This document shows, piece by piece, positions 1-4,658 of a DNA stretch of 5,620 nt. The DNA is from Candidatus Bathyarchaeota archaeon. Lineage in GTDB: Archaea > Thermoproteota > Bathyarchaeia > RBG-16-48-13 > GCA-020355125. The notes under the pieces were generated by a model, which was not told the DNA's origin, made no database searches, and worked only from the letters and a program-made list of their open reading frames with translations. The first letter of the stretch is position 1. Each line of letters starts with the position of its first letter. Where the stretch lies: the NCBI GenBank assembly GCA_030617005.1, contig JAUWWH010000078.1, positions 1-5,620 of the forward strand, written 5' to 3'. The position numbers were made by a program, and so were the translations under genes.

Positions 1-67
1 AAGGCCGGTCTACTGTAGAGAATGCTATCAAAAACACAGGCCACCGAGAAGAGACAGAAGATATTAG
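1..67 (+). CDS. C-terminal end of a small CxxC zinc-ribbon protein (partial)
   Basis: The frame beginning at base 2 runs into the window and ends at TAG 65-67. The visible residues, RPVYCRECYQKHRPPRRD followed by RRY, match the second half of small archaeal zinc-ribbon proteins, which carry one CxxC pair, a short linker (often with VPF) and then a conserved RPVYCREC block with a basic tail. The second CxxC, encoded at 14-25, would supply two of four zinc ligands; the first pair lies outside the window. The role of this family is not well established, and nucleic-acid binding is only suggested by the zinc ribbon and basic tail. The family call rests on about 20 residues, so it is good but not certain. 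An inverted-repeat cluster and a T-run follow the stop. Confidence 0.68.
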   Translation, partial: RPVYCRECYQKHRPPRRDRRY

Positions 68-79
68 GAATAAGTATCC

Positions 80-127
80 GATTTCTCAGAAATCATATAG
101 GTGATTTCTAATTCTTCTACGTTTTTT
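80..127 (+). terminator. Alternating inverted repeats and T-run after the zinc-ribbon gene
   Basis: Three blocks alternate: GATTTCT (80-86), AGAAATCA (88-95) and TGATTTCT (102-109). The middle block can pair with the first, though only over a one-base loop, or perfectly over 8 bp with the third through the loop at 96-101. A run of six T follows at 122-127. The place is right for transcript termination or 3'-end formation of the zinc-ribbon gene. The stem is AT-rich and the T-run lies 12 bases past it, so this is a weak intrinsic-type terminator. Confidence 0.4.
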
Positions 128-491
128 GATTATTTTTATTAATCCTTTTTTTTATAAGTTTCTAATTAAAAGAAATTTTTTAAACTAAAATATGCAAGTT
201 AAATGAAAATTTCACTAACAAATAAAAAGGATTCACTTAAATATTTAATTGTATACCCTCCGATCCATATCTTACTATGAGACAATATTTATTCAAAATT
301 AACTTATTACGTCTCAATTTATAATCCCACTATGGTCTGAGTAGACATAGAGACCGCTTTCGCAACCATTTTTTTTATTTTTGTTTAGAGCTTCTTAAAC
401 GAAGGATGAATTACTCCTTTAAAAAGAAGAAGTGTAGTCGGGAGAAACCTTTTAAAACTGTGATTGTTGAACCTTTTTCCACTTCGACTTT
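128..491. other. AT-rich intergenic gap between convergent genes
   Basis: No frame here looks like a gene; open stretches near 406-491 are shadows running into the protease gene. The sequence is strongly AT-rich with many T and A runs. It lies between the 3' ends of the zinc-ribbon gene (+) and the protease gene (-), so it should hold both 3' ends. The only ordered element is a short hairpin at 330-350, listed separately. The motif AACAAATAAA at 217-226 recurs at 1958-1967 and 2631-2640. Confidence 0.6.
330..376 (+). terminator. Bulged hairpin followed by T8, possible terminator
   Basis: CTAT (330-333), a bulged G (334) and GTCT (335-338) pair with AGAC (343-346) and ATAG (347-350) around the loop GAGT (339-342), giving eight pairs. 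AGACC at 351-355 could compete by pairing with GGTCT (334-338). T8 follows at 369-376, 18 bases past the stem, which is far for a simple intrinsic terminator. It could be a backup stop for plus-strand transcripts before they run antisense to the protease gene, or a chance hairpin. Confidence 0.25.
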
Positions 492-1232
492 TCAGAATAT
501 GATTCTCACCATCACCCATAAGGTGAGAGCGATTGCAAAAGTTACAGTAAAAACCTTCTTGCTCCACATAAAGACCTTCCGTCCATCCAATATAGATACG
601 GGAATCAGATTGAAAACTGCAAGGTCTGCATTCAAGACAGCGGCAAACCAAAGGATTGGGAAGAACTGGGAAAGGAAGACGAAAACCAAGATCTGAAATA
701 TGTTTGCTAAGGGACCTGTCAAAGCTATCTTTCCCATATTCTCCCTTGTCACTCTAGAGCCGAAGACGACGACAGCTCCCGGTGCTATAATCTTGAATGG
801 TGAGAGAGCTGTTAGAAGACTTATCAGAGTTCCAAACGGGTCGAGGCGGAACTCAGACCATGCCCCGTAGTACTGGGCTGTAAACTTGTGGGCAAGCTCG
901 TGGATCGCGAAGGCTAAGGCGATGATGCCTGCGATAGTGAACAGAATCACACTGCCAAATTGGAGAAACCTCGGAGCCTCGATTATGAAGAAGACTGAGA
1001 CACCAATTGCTAGGTGTATGATTTCAGTTCGGCTGGTTCTGAAGCGAGAGGGTCGCGCATAGATCGGTACAGACCCTCTCTCCATGATCTTTTTCATTGT
1101 GTAAATCTTTGCCCCGACCATTGGGCAGTTATGGTTTTCGGGGAGACGATGCTCAGCGCAGAAGTGTATACCACAATATTTGCAGGTGAAGGGAAGTAGT
1201 TCTTCTTTGCCACATATGGTGCATTTAGTCAT
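492..1232 (-). CDS. AN1 zinc finger-M50 (site-2 protease type) membrane metalloprotease
   Basis: The 246-residue protein joins an AN1 zinc finger to an intramembrane M50 metalloprotease. The finger has the complete ligand set C4, C7, C17, C20, C25, H28, H34 and C36 with canonical AN1 spacing. A basic linker (about 45-70) leads to hydrophobic segments at roughly 71-90, 93-115, 132-157, 168-200 and 224-243. The HExxH zinc site is HELAH (111-115), and NLIPVSILDG (208-217) supplies the second motif with its metal-binding Asp. GPLAN (173-177) is also typical of the family. Such enzymes cut membrane-embedded substrates; the AN1 finger probably faces the cytosol and binds a substrate or partner, which the sequence does not reveal. 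Length and motifs look intact. The ATG at 1232 is chosen because the first AN1 cysteine follows directly. No strong ribosome-binding site is visible. The gene stands alone, with no operon partner. Confidence 0.9.
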   Translation of the reverse strand: MTKCTICGKEELLPFTCKYCGIHFCAEHRLPENHNCPMVGAKIYTMKKIMERGSVPIYARPSRFRTSRTEIIHLAIGVSVFFIIEAPRFLQFGSVILFTIAGIIALAFAIHELAHKFTAQYYGAWSEFRLDPFGTLISLLTALSPFKIIAPGAVVVFGSRVTRENMGKIALTGPLANIFQILVFVFLSQFFPILWFAAVLNADLAVFNLIPVSILDGRKVFMWSKKVFTVTFAIALTLWVMVRIIF

Positions 1233-1275
1233 CGGGTGTCACTTGATTAAGCCGTGACTTAAAGGTAACGTCGTT

Positions 1276-1290
1276 CCTTTTAAAATTTCG
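1276..1290 (-). promoter_or_regulatory. TATA-like box of the protease gene
   Basis: Read on the minus strand, the sequence is CGAAATTTTAAAAGG, an AT-rich TATA-like box centred about 50 bases before the ATG at 1232. With archaeal spacing this would start transcription near 1257 and give a leader of about 25 bases. It is placed by composition and distance only. Confidence 0.35.
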
Positions 1291-1366
1291 TTTTCTCTAG
1301 ACAACTGGCTTCACAATACCATGTACGCTCTTGGTGGTGTTGCATACTTCTGTCCATCATGTTAAA

Positions 1367-1385
1367 TAGAATGATAATCATTAAG
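1367..1385. promoter_or_regulatory. Fur-box-like palindrome 1
   Basis: The site TAGAATGATAATCATTAAG matches the classical bacterial Fur consensus GATAATGATAATCATTATC at 15 of 19 positions. It contains AATGAT and ATCATT as perfect inverted halves around a single A. Resemblance to a bacterial consensus does not show that an archaeal Fur-like or DtxR-like regulator binds here, and AT-rich DNA produces such matches by chance. Confidence 0.3.
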
Positions 1386-1425
1386 AGAAGCAACATACAC
1401 GCAGTAAATCGTTTTTATCACTTCC

Positions 1426-1444
1426 GAAAATGATAATAACTTTT
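1426..1444. promoter_or_regulatory. Fur-box-like site 2
   Basis: This second site repeats AATGATAAT exactly (1429-1437) and matches the Fur consensus at 14 of 19 positions when aligned in the same way as the first. Its right half is poorly conserved. It starts 59 bases after the first site and 85 bases before the ATG at 1511. Confidence 0.22.
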
Positions 1445-1465
1445 TGCTTTCTAATCTTCAATATT

Positions 1466-1477
1466 GCTTAATTAAGC
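1466..1477. promoter_or_regulatory. 12-bp perfect palindrome GCTTAATTAAGC
   Basis: GCTTAATTAAGC is a perfect palindrome centred about 40 bases before the ATG at 1511. It may be an operator or overlap a TATA element of the decayed membrane-protein frame. Function is inferred from position only. Confidence 0.25.
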
Positions 1478-1510
1478 TAATAATTCGTACGATACTCTTG
1501 GGAAATTAGC

Positions 1511-1885
1511 ATGAATCTTCAGTAGTTGATTGCACTTGGTGGAAGAATTGATCCACTCTTATACACTATGATATGGATTCTTTGCAGAATATTGCAGTCT
1601 GGTTATAGATATCTTCATGATGATATGAGCTCTCTTCTTGCAGTTGAGGTTCCTAACAGAAGGTTATTTGATATTATACACATCATGGATGTTATTTTGG
1701 TAATCATATTCTTCAGCATTCTTCACTGGGCTATTGATGGTTGACAGAATTTAATAATTGGTTCAGCCTGTTTCCTATTAGCTAATCTAATAGAACTTGT
1801 TGTTGCATTATTTTTCCATCTTGATGAAGGAGGTGAGATGAAATCGTCTCATCACTTCACTTCCTCTCTCCTTAATCATGCATAG
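1511..1885 (+). pseudogene. Decayed small membrane protein with two in-frame stops
   Basis: From ATG 1511 a single frame runs 124 codons to TAG 1883-1885, broken only by TAG at codon 5 (1523-1525) and TGA at codon 78 (1742-1744). The translation is protein-like and hydrophobic. Membrane-type segments lie near codons 13-26, 53-73 and 80-100, separated by a polar piece containing HDD and VEVPNRR. The third segment follows directly after the TGA. That a plausible membrane segment continues in the same frame on both sides argues for one former gene broken by point mutations, with no frameshift. I do not recognise the family. A restart at TTG 1526 would remove the first stop but not the second. 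Fur-like palindromes and a 12-bp palindrome lie upstream. Readthrough is possible but less likely than decay. Confidence 0.5.
1827..1836 (+). promoter_or_regulatory. Very strong Shine-Dalgarno-like sequence before ATG 1838
   Basis: AAGGAGGTGA matches the anti-Shine-Dalgarno end of 16S rRNA very closely and lies one base before ATG 1838 (GGAGG to ATG spacing 4). The 15-codon frame it would serve, MKSSHHFTSSLLNHA, ends at 1885 and is the last part of the decayed membrane-protein frame, where these bases read DEGGEM. It is probably coincidental coding sequence, but it is the best ribosome-binding site in the window. An imperfect pairing of purine-rich 1825-1841 with pyrimidine-rich 1849-1872 could hide or expose it. 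Confidence 0.2.
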
Positions 1886-1941
1886 GTCTAACATTTTATA
1901 TATAAATTCTCTATTCAACCGTTAACTCTTTGTACCATAAC

Positions 1942-1967
1942 CATTTAAATGTGGGTAAACAAATAAA
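1942..1967 (+). promoter_or_regulatory. TATA-like box and shared leader motif before the TPR gene
   Basis: CATTTAAATG (1942-1951) is a 10-bp palindrome containing the TATA-like TTTAAAT. It is followed by GGTAAACAAATAAA (1954-1967). The same pair, TTTAAAT then GGTAAACAAATAAA, recurs at 2614-2640 with 6 rather than 3 bases between the parts. The TATA-like part is about 60 bases before the TPR ATG at 2010, so a start near 1972 would leave a leader of some 35-40 bases. A second AT-rich stretch, GATATAAAATTT at 1985-1996, lies nearer the ATG and is an alternative. Confidence 0.35.
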
Positions 1968-2009
1968 GATAACGTTTTCTAACTGATATAAAATTTAAGG
2001 TTATTCAAA

Positions 2010-2342
2010 ATGATAAAACCTGACCCAGATGTATGGTATAACAAAGGTGTAACCTTAGATAGACTTGGGAAGTATGAGGAAGCAATCGAATGCTTTGATG
2101 AAGCCCTAAAGATAAACCCTAACACTCATGTAGTATGGAGCAGTAAAGGTGTAGTCTTAGGTAGACTTGAGAGGTATGAGGAAGCAATCGATTGCTATGA
2201 TAAGGCGATCGAGATAAACTCCGACTATGATGCAGCATGGAACAACAAAGGGACAGCCTTAGTTAGATTGGGTAGATATGAGGATTCTATCAAATGCTTT
2301 GATAAAACCCTAAGGATAAAGCCTAGCGACGAAAAAAAATAA
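2010..2342 (+). CDS. Small tetratricopeptide repeat (TPR) protein
   Basis: The 110-residue protein consists almost entirely of three 34-residue TPR units at about residues 6-39, 40-73 and 74-107, ending in a short EKK tail. Each unit shows the W..KG....L.RYE.(A/S)I.C.DK.L.I.P pattern, with Trp, Gly, Tyr-Glu and Pro at the expected helix positions. TPR folds form a helical groove that binds partner proteins; the partner is unknown. There is no signal peptide, membrane segment or enzyme domain. The repeats are also close in DNA: an 18-base block is identical at 2072-2089 and 2174-2191, exactly 102 bases apart, which points to recent internal duplication. The start at 2010 is supported by the stop codon seven codons upstream in frame. 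Three repeats without a capping helix is short, so it may be a minimal TPR protein or a piece of a longer one. Confidence 0.8.
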   Translation: MIKPDPDVWYNKGVTLDRLGKYEEAIECFDEALKINPNTHVVWSSKGVVLGRLERYEEAIDCYDKAIEINSDYDAAWNNKGTALVRLGRYEDSIKCFDKTLRIKPSDEKK

Positions 2343-2387
2343 AAAAGGGGAAGGCTTAAGACTGTTCAGACTCCTTTTGACATTTTT
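2343..2387 (+). terminator. Possible terminator of the TPR gene
   Basis: AAAAGGGG (2343-2350) can pair with CTCCTTTT (2371-2378), giving eight pairs with one G-U, around a 20-base loop. T5 follows at 2383-2387. It begins right after the TPR stop codon. The stem is A-T rich and the loop large, so the structure is only moderately convincing. Confidence 0.3.
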
Positions 2388-2411
2388 ATATAGCCTTCTT
2401 CAATAGAATAT

Positions 2412-2427
2412 GATTATAATATATTTT
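2412..2427 (+). promoter_or_regulatory. TATA box for the 48-residue ORF
   Basis: GATTATAATATATTTT is a strong TATA-like stretch centred about 28 bases before ATG 2448. That is the distance expected for an archaeal leaderless transcript starting at or very near the ATG. Confidence 0.4.
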
Positions 2428-2447
2428 ACTTATTGTTCGATTAATGC

Positions 2448-2594
2448 ATGTTTTTAGAAAACATAAGATGGGTTACGGTCGAGACACCAACTCCTGCTCT
2501 TCTGATTTTAGTACTTGACAAACAGCAAAGAATTAGCTTCGAGCCTTTTTTTCAGTTTATACTTTTTGATATAGTATTAAAAGAAAATCGTTAA
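2448..2594 (+). CDS. Possible 48-residue protein, unrecognised
   Basis: ATG 2448 opens a 48-codon frame ending at TAA 2592-2594. The translation begins MFLENIRWVTVETPTPALL, has a hydrophobic stretch near residues 17-24 and a Phe-rich part (FEPFFQFILF) at 31-40, and ends in charged residues. The two other forward frames are broken by stops in this stretch. No ribosome-binding site is seen, but a strong TATA-like box lies about 28 bases before the ATG, which suits leaderless translation. I do not recognise a family. It could be a real small protein, the remnant of a longer gene, or a chance frame. It lies 105 bases after the TPR gene on the same strand but apparently has its own promoter. Confidence 0.35.
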   Translation: MFLENIRWVTVETPTPALLILVLDKQQRISFEPFFQFILFDIVLKENR

Positions 2595-2607
2595 TACTTT
2601 TGCACTA

Positions 2608-2640
2608 AACCCCTTTAAATACGCCTGGTAAACAAATAAA
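2608..2640 (+). promoter_or_regulatory. TATA-like box with the second copy of the leader motif
   Basis: AACCCCTTTAAATA (2608-2621) looks like an archaeal promoter with a C-rich stretch before the TATA element. GGTAAACAAATAAA (2627-2640) follows, identical over 14 bases to 1954-1967. Eleven bases later ATG 2652 opens a frame of only 13 codons, MKNTKINILEQLF, ending at TAA 2691-2693. This looks like the promoter and first codons of a gene whose body has been lost, with the transposase fragment beginning right there on the other strand. Confidence 0.35.
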
Positions 2641-2666
2641 AAAATTTGAGATGAAAAACACAAAAA

Positions 2667-2945
2667 TCAACATTTTAGAGCAGTTATTCTAAAGTCGTCT
2701 ATCCAATGACCTCTCTTATCTTCCTCGATCAGATACTGATTCCTCAATTCAGAGTCAATACTCAATAGTCTGGTCATCTCTCTTAGGCTTCGCACCCCCT
2801 TCATATGCATAATAATAAGTGTTCTGAAGAGACCTAACGGATTTCTTGGAGGACTACCAGACCCAGAACATTGAAAATATCCACAGACAATACTTTCAGC
2901 AAGACTTAGTCCACATTCGAAAAGAAAGTTTCGAGGGTCTAGTAT
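2667..2945 (-). pseudogene. IS transposase N-terminal fragment
   Basis: A 92-codon frame without a good start runs from 2945 to TGA 2667-2669. Its middle, LFRTLIIMHMKGVRSLREM followed by TRLLSIDSELR, resembles the N-terminal helical domain of IS4/IS5-type DDE transposases (compare Pfam DUF772), where a hydrophobic helix leads to G(I/V)RS.RE..R.L....LR. The catalytic DDE core expected downstream is absent: the frame ends within about 20 residues and promoter-like plus-strand sequence follows. Upstream, two adjacent TGA codons (2946-2951) cut it from about 17 more codons in the same frame. So both ends are missing and the element is dead. I saw no terminal inverted repeats or target duplication. 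The exact IS family is uncertain. Confidence 0.6.
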
Positions 2946-3028
2946 TCATCATGTCCTGGTAATAGAGTCACCGCCTATTGCTGAGTGAATTACAGAATAC
3001 CTACCCTATCCACAAAAAAAACAATACC

Positions 3029-3175
3029 TCAACAAGCACTCGAATTTAGGGATAAAACTATGCGCCCAAAAAGTTCTCTTTCTATTTCCTTATTTTCATT
3101 ATTTATTTCTTTTTGACGTTCTTCTTCTGACCCAGAATTGATACATGCATCATAAGAATTTTTTAGTCCACTCTT
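3029..3175 (-). pseudogene. Unrecognised open frame overlapping the LOG 3' end
   Basis: A 48-codon frame between stops runs from 3175 to TGA 3029-3031, in the -1 frame relative to the LOG gene and overlapping its last codons. It reads KSGLKNSYDACINSGSEEER followed by a charged stretch rich in Glu, Asn and Lys, then ERELFGRIVLSLNSSAC. The mix looks more protein-like than chance, although AT-rich minus-strand sequence favours such residues. It has no start codon of its own within the LOG-free part. It may be a remnant of a downstream gene, a lost C-terminal extension of LOG after a frameshift, or chance. I do not recognise it. Confidence 0.25.
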
Positions 3176-3771
3176 TTAGAATTACTCATATACTCTTTCT
3201 TGATTATATCTAAAGCGTCCTCATAATTATTGACTAAATGGAGTAGATCAACATCTTTTTGTTCTAAAAACTTGTTTTTTTGAAGCCATTTTTTTATCCA
3301 GAGAACCAAGTCTGGCCACATATCTCCAAGTAAAATGATGGGGATATGACTTATCATGTTTACCTGCATTAATTGCCACGTATAAAAAAGCTCCAATAAG
3401 GTTCCAATTCCACCGGGAGCAACTATAATTGCATTAGCGAGTTCCATAAAGTTATCAAGACGTGTAGAAAAACGAGAAAAATCTTTTATAATATCAATAT
3501 GACCCGAGTCTCTTTGTTCTTTAGGTAATTTAATTTGAAGACCTATAGAATGGGCTTTGTGGTTTATATCCCCTGCGTAATGTCCTACACTCGCAGCATC
3601 CATAAGACCAGGACCACCGCCAGTAACAAGATCCATACCCTCTTCTGCAATTCTTTTAGCTAAATCATAAATTAAATGCCAGTTTGGATCTCCTGGCTCA
3701 ATTCTTGCAGAACCAAATATTACAACACGAAAACGTTTTTTATTAATACCATCTTCTGTCTCAGCTTTCAT
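3163..3771 (-). CDS. LOG-family (lysine decarboxylase-like) Rossmann-fold nucleotide hydrolase
   Basis: The 202-residue soluble protein shows the fold and motifs of the LOG / YgdH-like family, many of which cleave nucleoside 5'-monophosphates to base and ribose 5-phosphate. The nucleotide-binding block GGGPGLMDAA is at 51-60, the conserved arginine region FSTRLDNFM at 101-109, and PGGIGTLLE at 119-127 ends in the usual catalytic Glu. The first-strand glycine region VVIFGSARIEPGD is at 16-28. The second motif has GTLLE rather than the GTLEE of cytokinin-activating LOGs, and GLMDAA replaces the common MGxxA, so cytokinin-type activity should not be assumed; purine nucleotide turnover is a fair guess. 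Length is normal. The start at 3771 is preceded by a purine-rich AAGGAAGGG about 10 bases away. The gene is more A+T rich than the protease and nuclease genes, which hints at transfer. Confidence 0.85.
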   Translation of the reverse strand: MKAETEDGINKKRFRVVIFGSARIEPGDPNWHLIYDLAKRIAEEGMDLVTGGGPGLMDAASVGHYAGDINHKAHSIGLQIKLPKEQRDSGHIDIIKDFSRFSTRLDNFMELANAIIVAPGGIGTLLELFYTWQLMQVNMISHIPIILLGDMWPDLVLWIKKWLQKNKFLEQKDVDLLHLVNNYEDALDIIKKEYMSNSKRVD

Positions 3772-3780
3772 TAAATAAAC

Positions 3781-3813
3781 CCTTCCTTAAAAATAATTAA
3801 TTATTGATAAAAG
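3781..3813 (-). promoter_or_regulatory. Promoter and purine-rich leader of the LOG gene
   Basis: On the minus strand an AT-rich TATA-like stretch (3800-3813, CTTTTATCAATAAT) precedes AATTAATTATTTTT and then AAGGAAGGG (3788-3780), the latter about 8 bases before ATG 3771. The purine block may act as a weak ribosome-binding site. Sites are placed by composition and distance only. Confidence 0.35.
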
Positions 3814-3826
3814 TTAATAGTGCATG

Positions 3827-3916
3827 ATGAAAAATATTTCTATCTTAACAGATTTTTCACTCTCTTCTCGCAAAAGGAGATGGTATCCACCTGTCTACTA
3901 TCTATTTCAAGCTTAA
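3827..3916 (+). pseudogene. 29-codon mini-ORF divergent from LOG, possible gene stump
   Basis: ATG 3827 (directly after another ATG at 3824) opens a 29-codon frame ending at TAA 3914-3916. It contains FSLSSRKRRWYPPVYYLF, whose mix of a basic patch, Trp, two Pro and several Tyr is unlike chance AT-rich translation. It starts 55 bases from the divergent LOG start, a normal place for a gene. I see no continuation in other frames. It could be the first residues of a truncated gene or a true small peptide; I do not recognise it. Confidence 0.22.
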
Positions 3917-4306
3917 TGATAAAGGTTAATGCTTTTTAAGAAATTCGAACCGCCATAATACTGAAGATTTCTTTAACTAACTTCTATTTTCAGATTGATC
4001 AGATGGTATAATGTAGGGAACCGTAGATTTAGGCTATAACTATGATTATCGTTTCTTTCTTTTAGATTGTAGATGTAATCTTAATCAATCTAATCTGCTT
4101 AACTGATTGTAGAAATATTTATTTAATATTTTGAGAATAAACTTACTGACAAATTTTTGGAAACTTTTCTAATAAACATTGATTTGTGAAGTATGCAAAC
4201 AATAAGATTCTTAAGAGACTTTTTTTTTCATACTAAAGGATTAACTTTTAGCCCTTAGAATAGATGTCGATTAACGCATATTTTGAACGTTAGACTCTAA
4301 CCCTTT
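3917..4306. other. AT-rich gap with no supported gene
   Basis: All six frames are short. The longest, about 36 codons on the minus strand near 3970-4080, is not distinctive. Visible structure: TTAGATTG (4062-4069) and CAATCTAA (4086-4093) form a perfect 8-bp inverted repeat with a 16-base loop; GATTGTAGA occurs at 4065-4073 and again 40 bases later at 4105-4113; the palindrome TCTTAAGA (4209-4216) is followed closely by a run of nine T (4220-4228), a weak plus-strand terminator candidate with no gene before it. Confidence 0.5.
4062..4093. repeat. 8-bp inverted repeat, 16-base loop
   Basis: TTAGATTG (4062-4069) and CAATCTAA (4086-4093) are perfect reverse complements. They lie far from any intact gene. 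The pair could be a binding site or chance in AT-rich DNA. Confidence 0.2.
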
Positions 4307-4623
4307 TTATTTTCTACTAAAAAGAAAGTACGGATAGGAGTATAAGGGATTCCCAATACCCTTCATCTTCTCCAAGACTTCCACTTAAATCTTAGCTTCT
4401 GCTTTGGCTCTCGCCTCTACTTCAGTTCAGATTTTCGCTTCTACCATTGGATCTATGTTTTTGCGGTATATTTCTCGAATCCTTTCGAATCTTTGAATTT
4501 CCCACAGGACTATCTACTCACTTCAGGAAATCTCTTCCCCTTGGTTTTCGAATCTACACCAATACTCTCATCCGCAATAAGTATAAATATTTCAAGTTTG
4601 ATATGTAGGTTCTTTCCCGACTT
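4307..4623 (-). pseudogene. Decayed unrecognised gene in two frames
   Basis: Two minus-strand frames that join end to end look like one damaged gene. The first (4623 to TAG 4510-4512) includes IFILIADESIGVDSKTKGKR and FPEVSR. The second (4513 to TAA 4307-4309) reads WEIQRFERIREIYRKNIDP, then VEAKI, a TGA, TEVEARAKAEAKI, a TAA and VEVLEKMKGIGNPLYSYPYF. The second part has the Glu/Lys/Arg/Ala pattern of a long helix or coiled coil with the internal near-repeat VEAKI/AEAKI. A frameshift at about 4510-4516 and two internal stops (TGA 4425-4427, TAA 4386-4388) break it. No start codon is evident. I cannot name the family. It follows the spermidine-synthase-like remnant on the same strand, so the two may once have been neighbours or one transcription unit. 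Confidence 0.4.
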
Positions 4624-4658
4624 TCATCAATATTTGCGTGAATAAACCTTGTTTACAG

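Larger units (their letters stand above)
1291..1510. other. Intergenic region with no gene, holding palindromic sites
   Basis: No convincing reading frame is present. The stretch lies between the divergent protease gene (-) and the decayed membrane-protein frame (+), so it is an expected promoter region. It holds two Fur-box-like sequences (1367-1385, 1426-1444) and the 12-bp palindrome at 1466-1477, each listed separately. Confidence 0.5.

Noticed and set aside
385..651. Minus-strand frame of 88 codons
   Set aside because: It overlaps the protease C-terminus in another frame and is a shadow, with low-complexity content past the gene end.
406..696. Plus-strand frame of 96 codons
   Set aside because: Most of it lies antisense to the protease gene, whose AN1 and M50 motifs are unmistakable, and the sequence resembles no family.
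1014..1199. Plus-strand frame of 61 codons
   Set aside because: It is antisense to the AN1 finger region of the protease.
1610..1640. ATGATGA resembling a C box of a C/D sRNA
   Set aside because: No CUGA D box at suitable spacing and no terminal stem; it lies within a coding-like frame.
2072..2191. Direct repeat with 102-base period as a possible repeat array
   Set aside because: It is explained by adjacent 34-residue TPR units in the coding sequence.
2667..3771. Transposase fragment plus LOG as an IS with a passenger gene
   Set aside because: No terminal inverted repeats or target duplications are visible and the transposase is only a fragment, so nothing links them except proximity.
3935..3960. 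Minus-strand GGTTCGAAT resembling a tRNA T-loop
   Set aside because: The flanking bases GGCGG and TTCTT cannot form the T-stem, and no acceptor, D or anticodon arm is found upstream.
4475..4500. Tandem TCGAATC(C/T)TT repeats as a possible binding-site array
   Set aside because: The bases encode the repetitive IQRFERIREI of a gene remnant on the minus strand, which accounts for the repetition.
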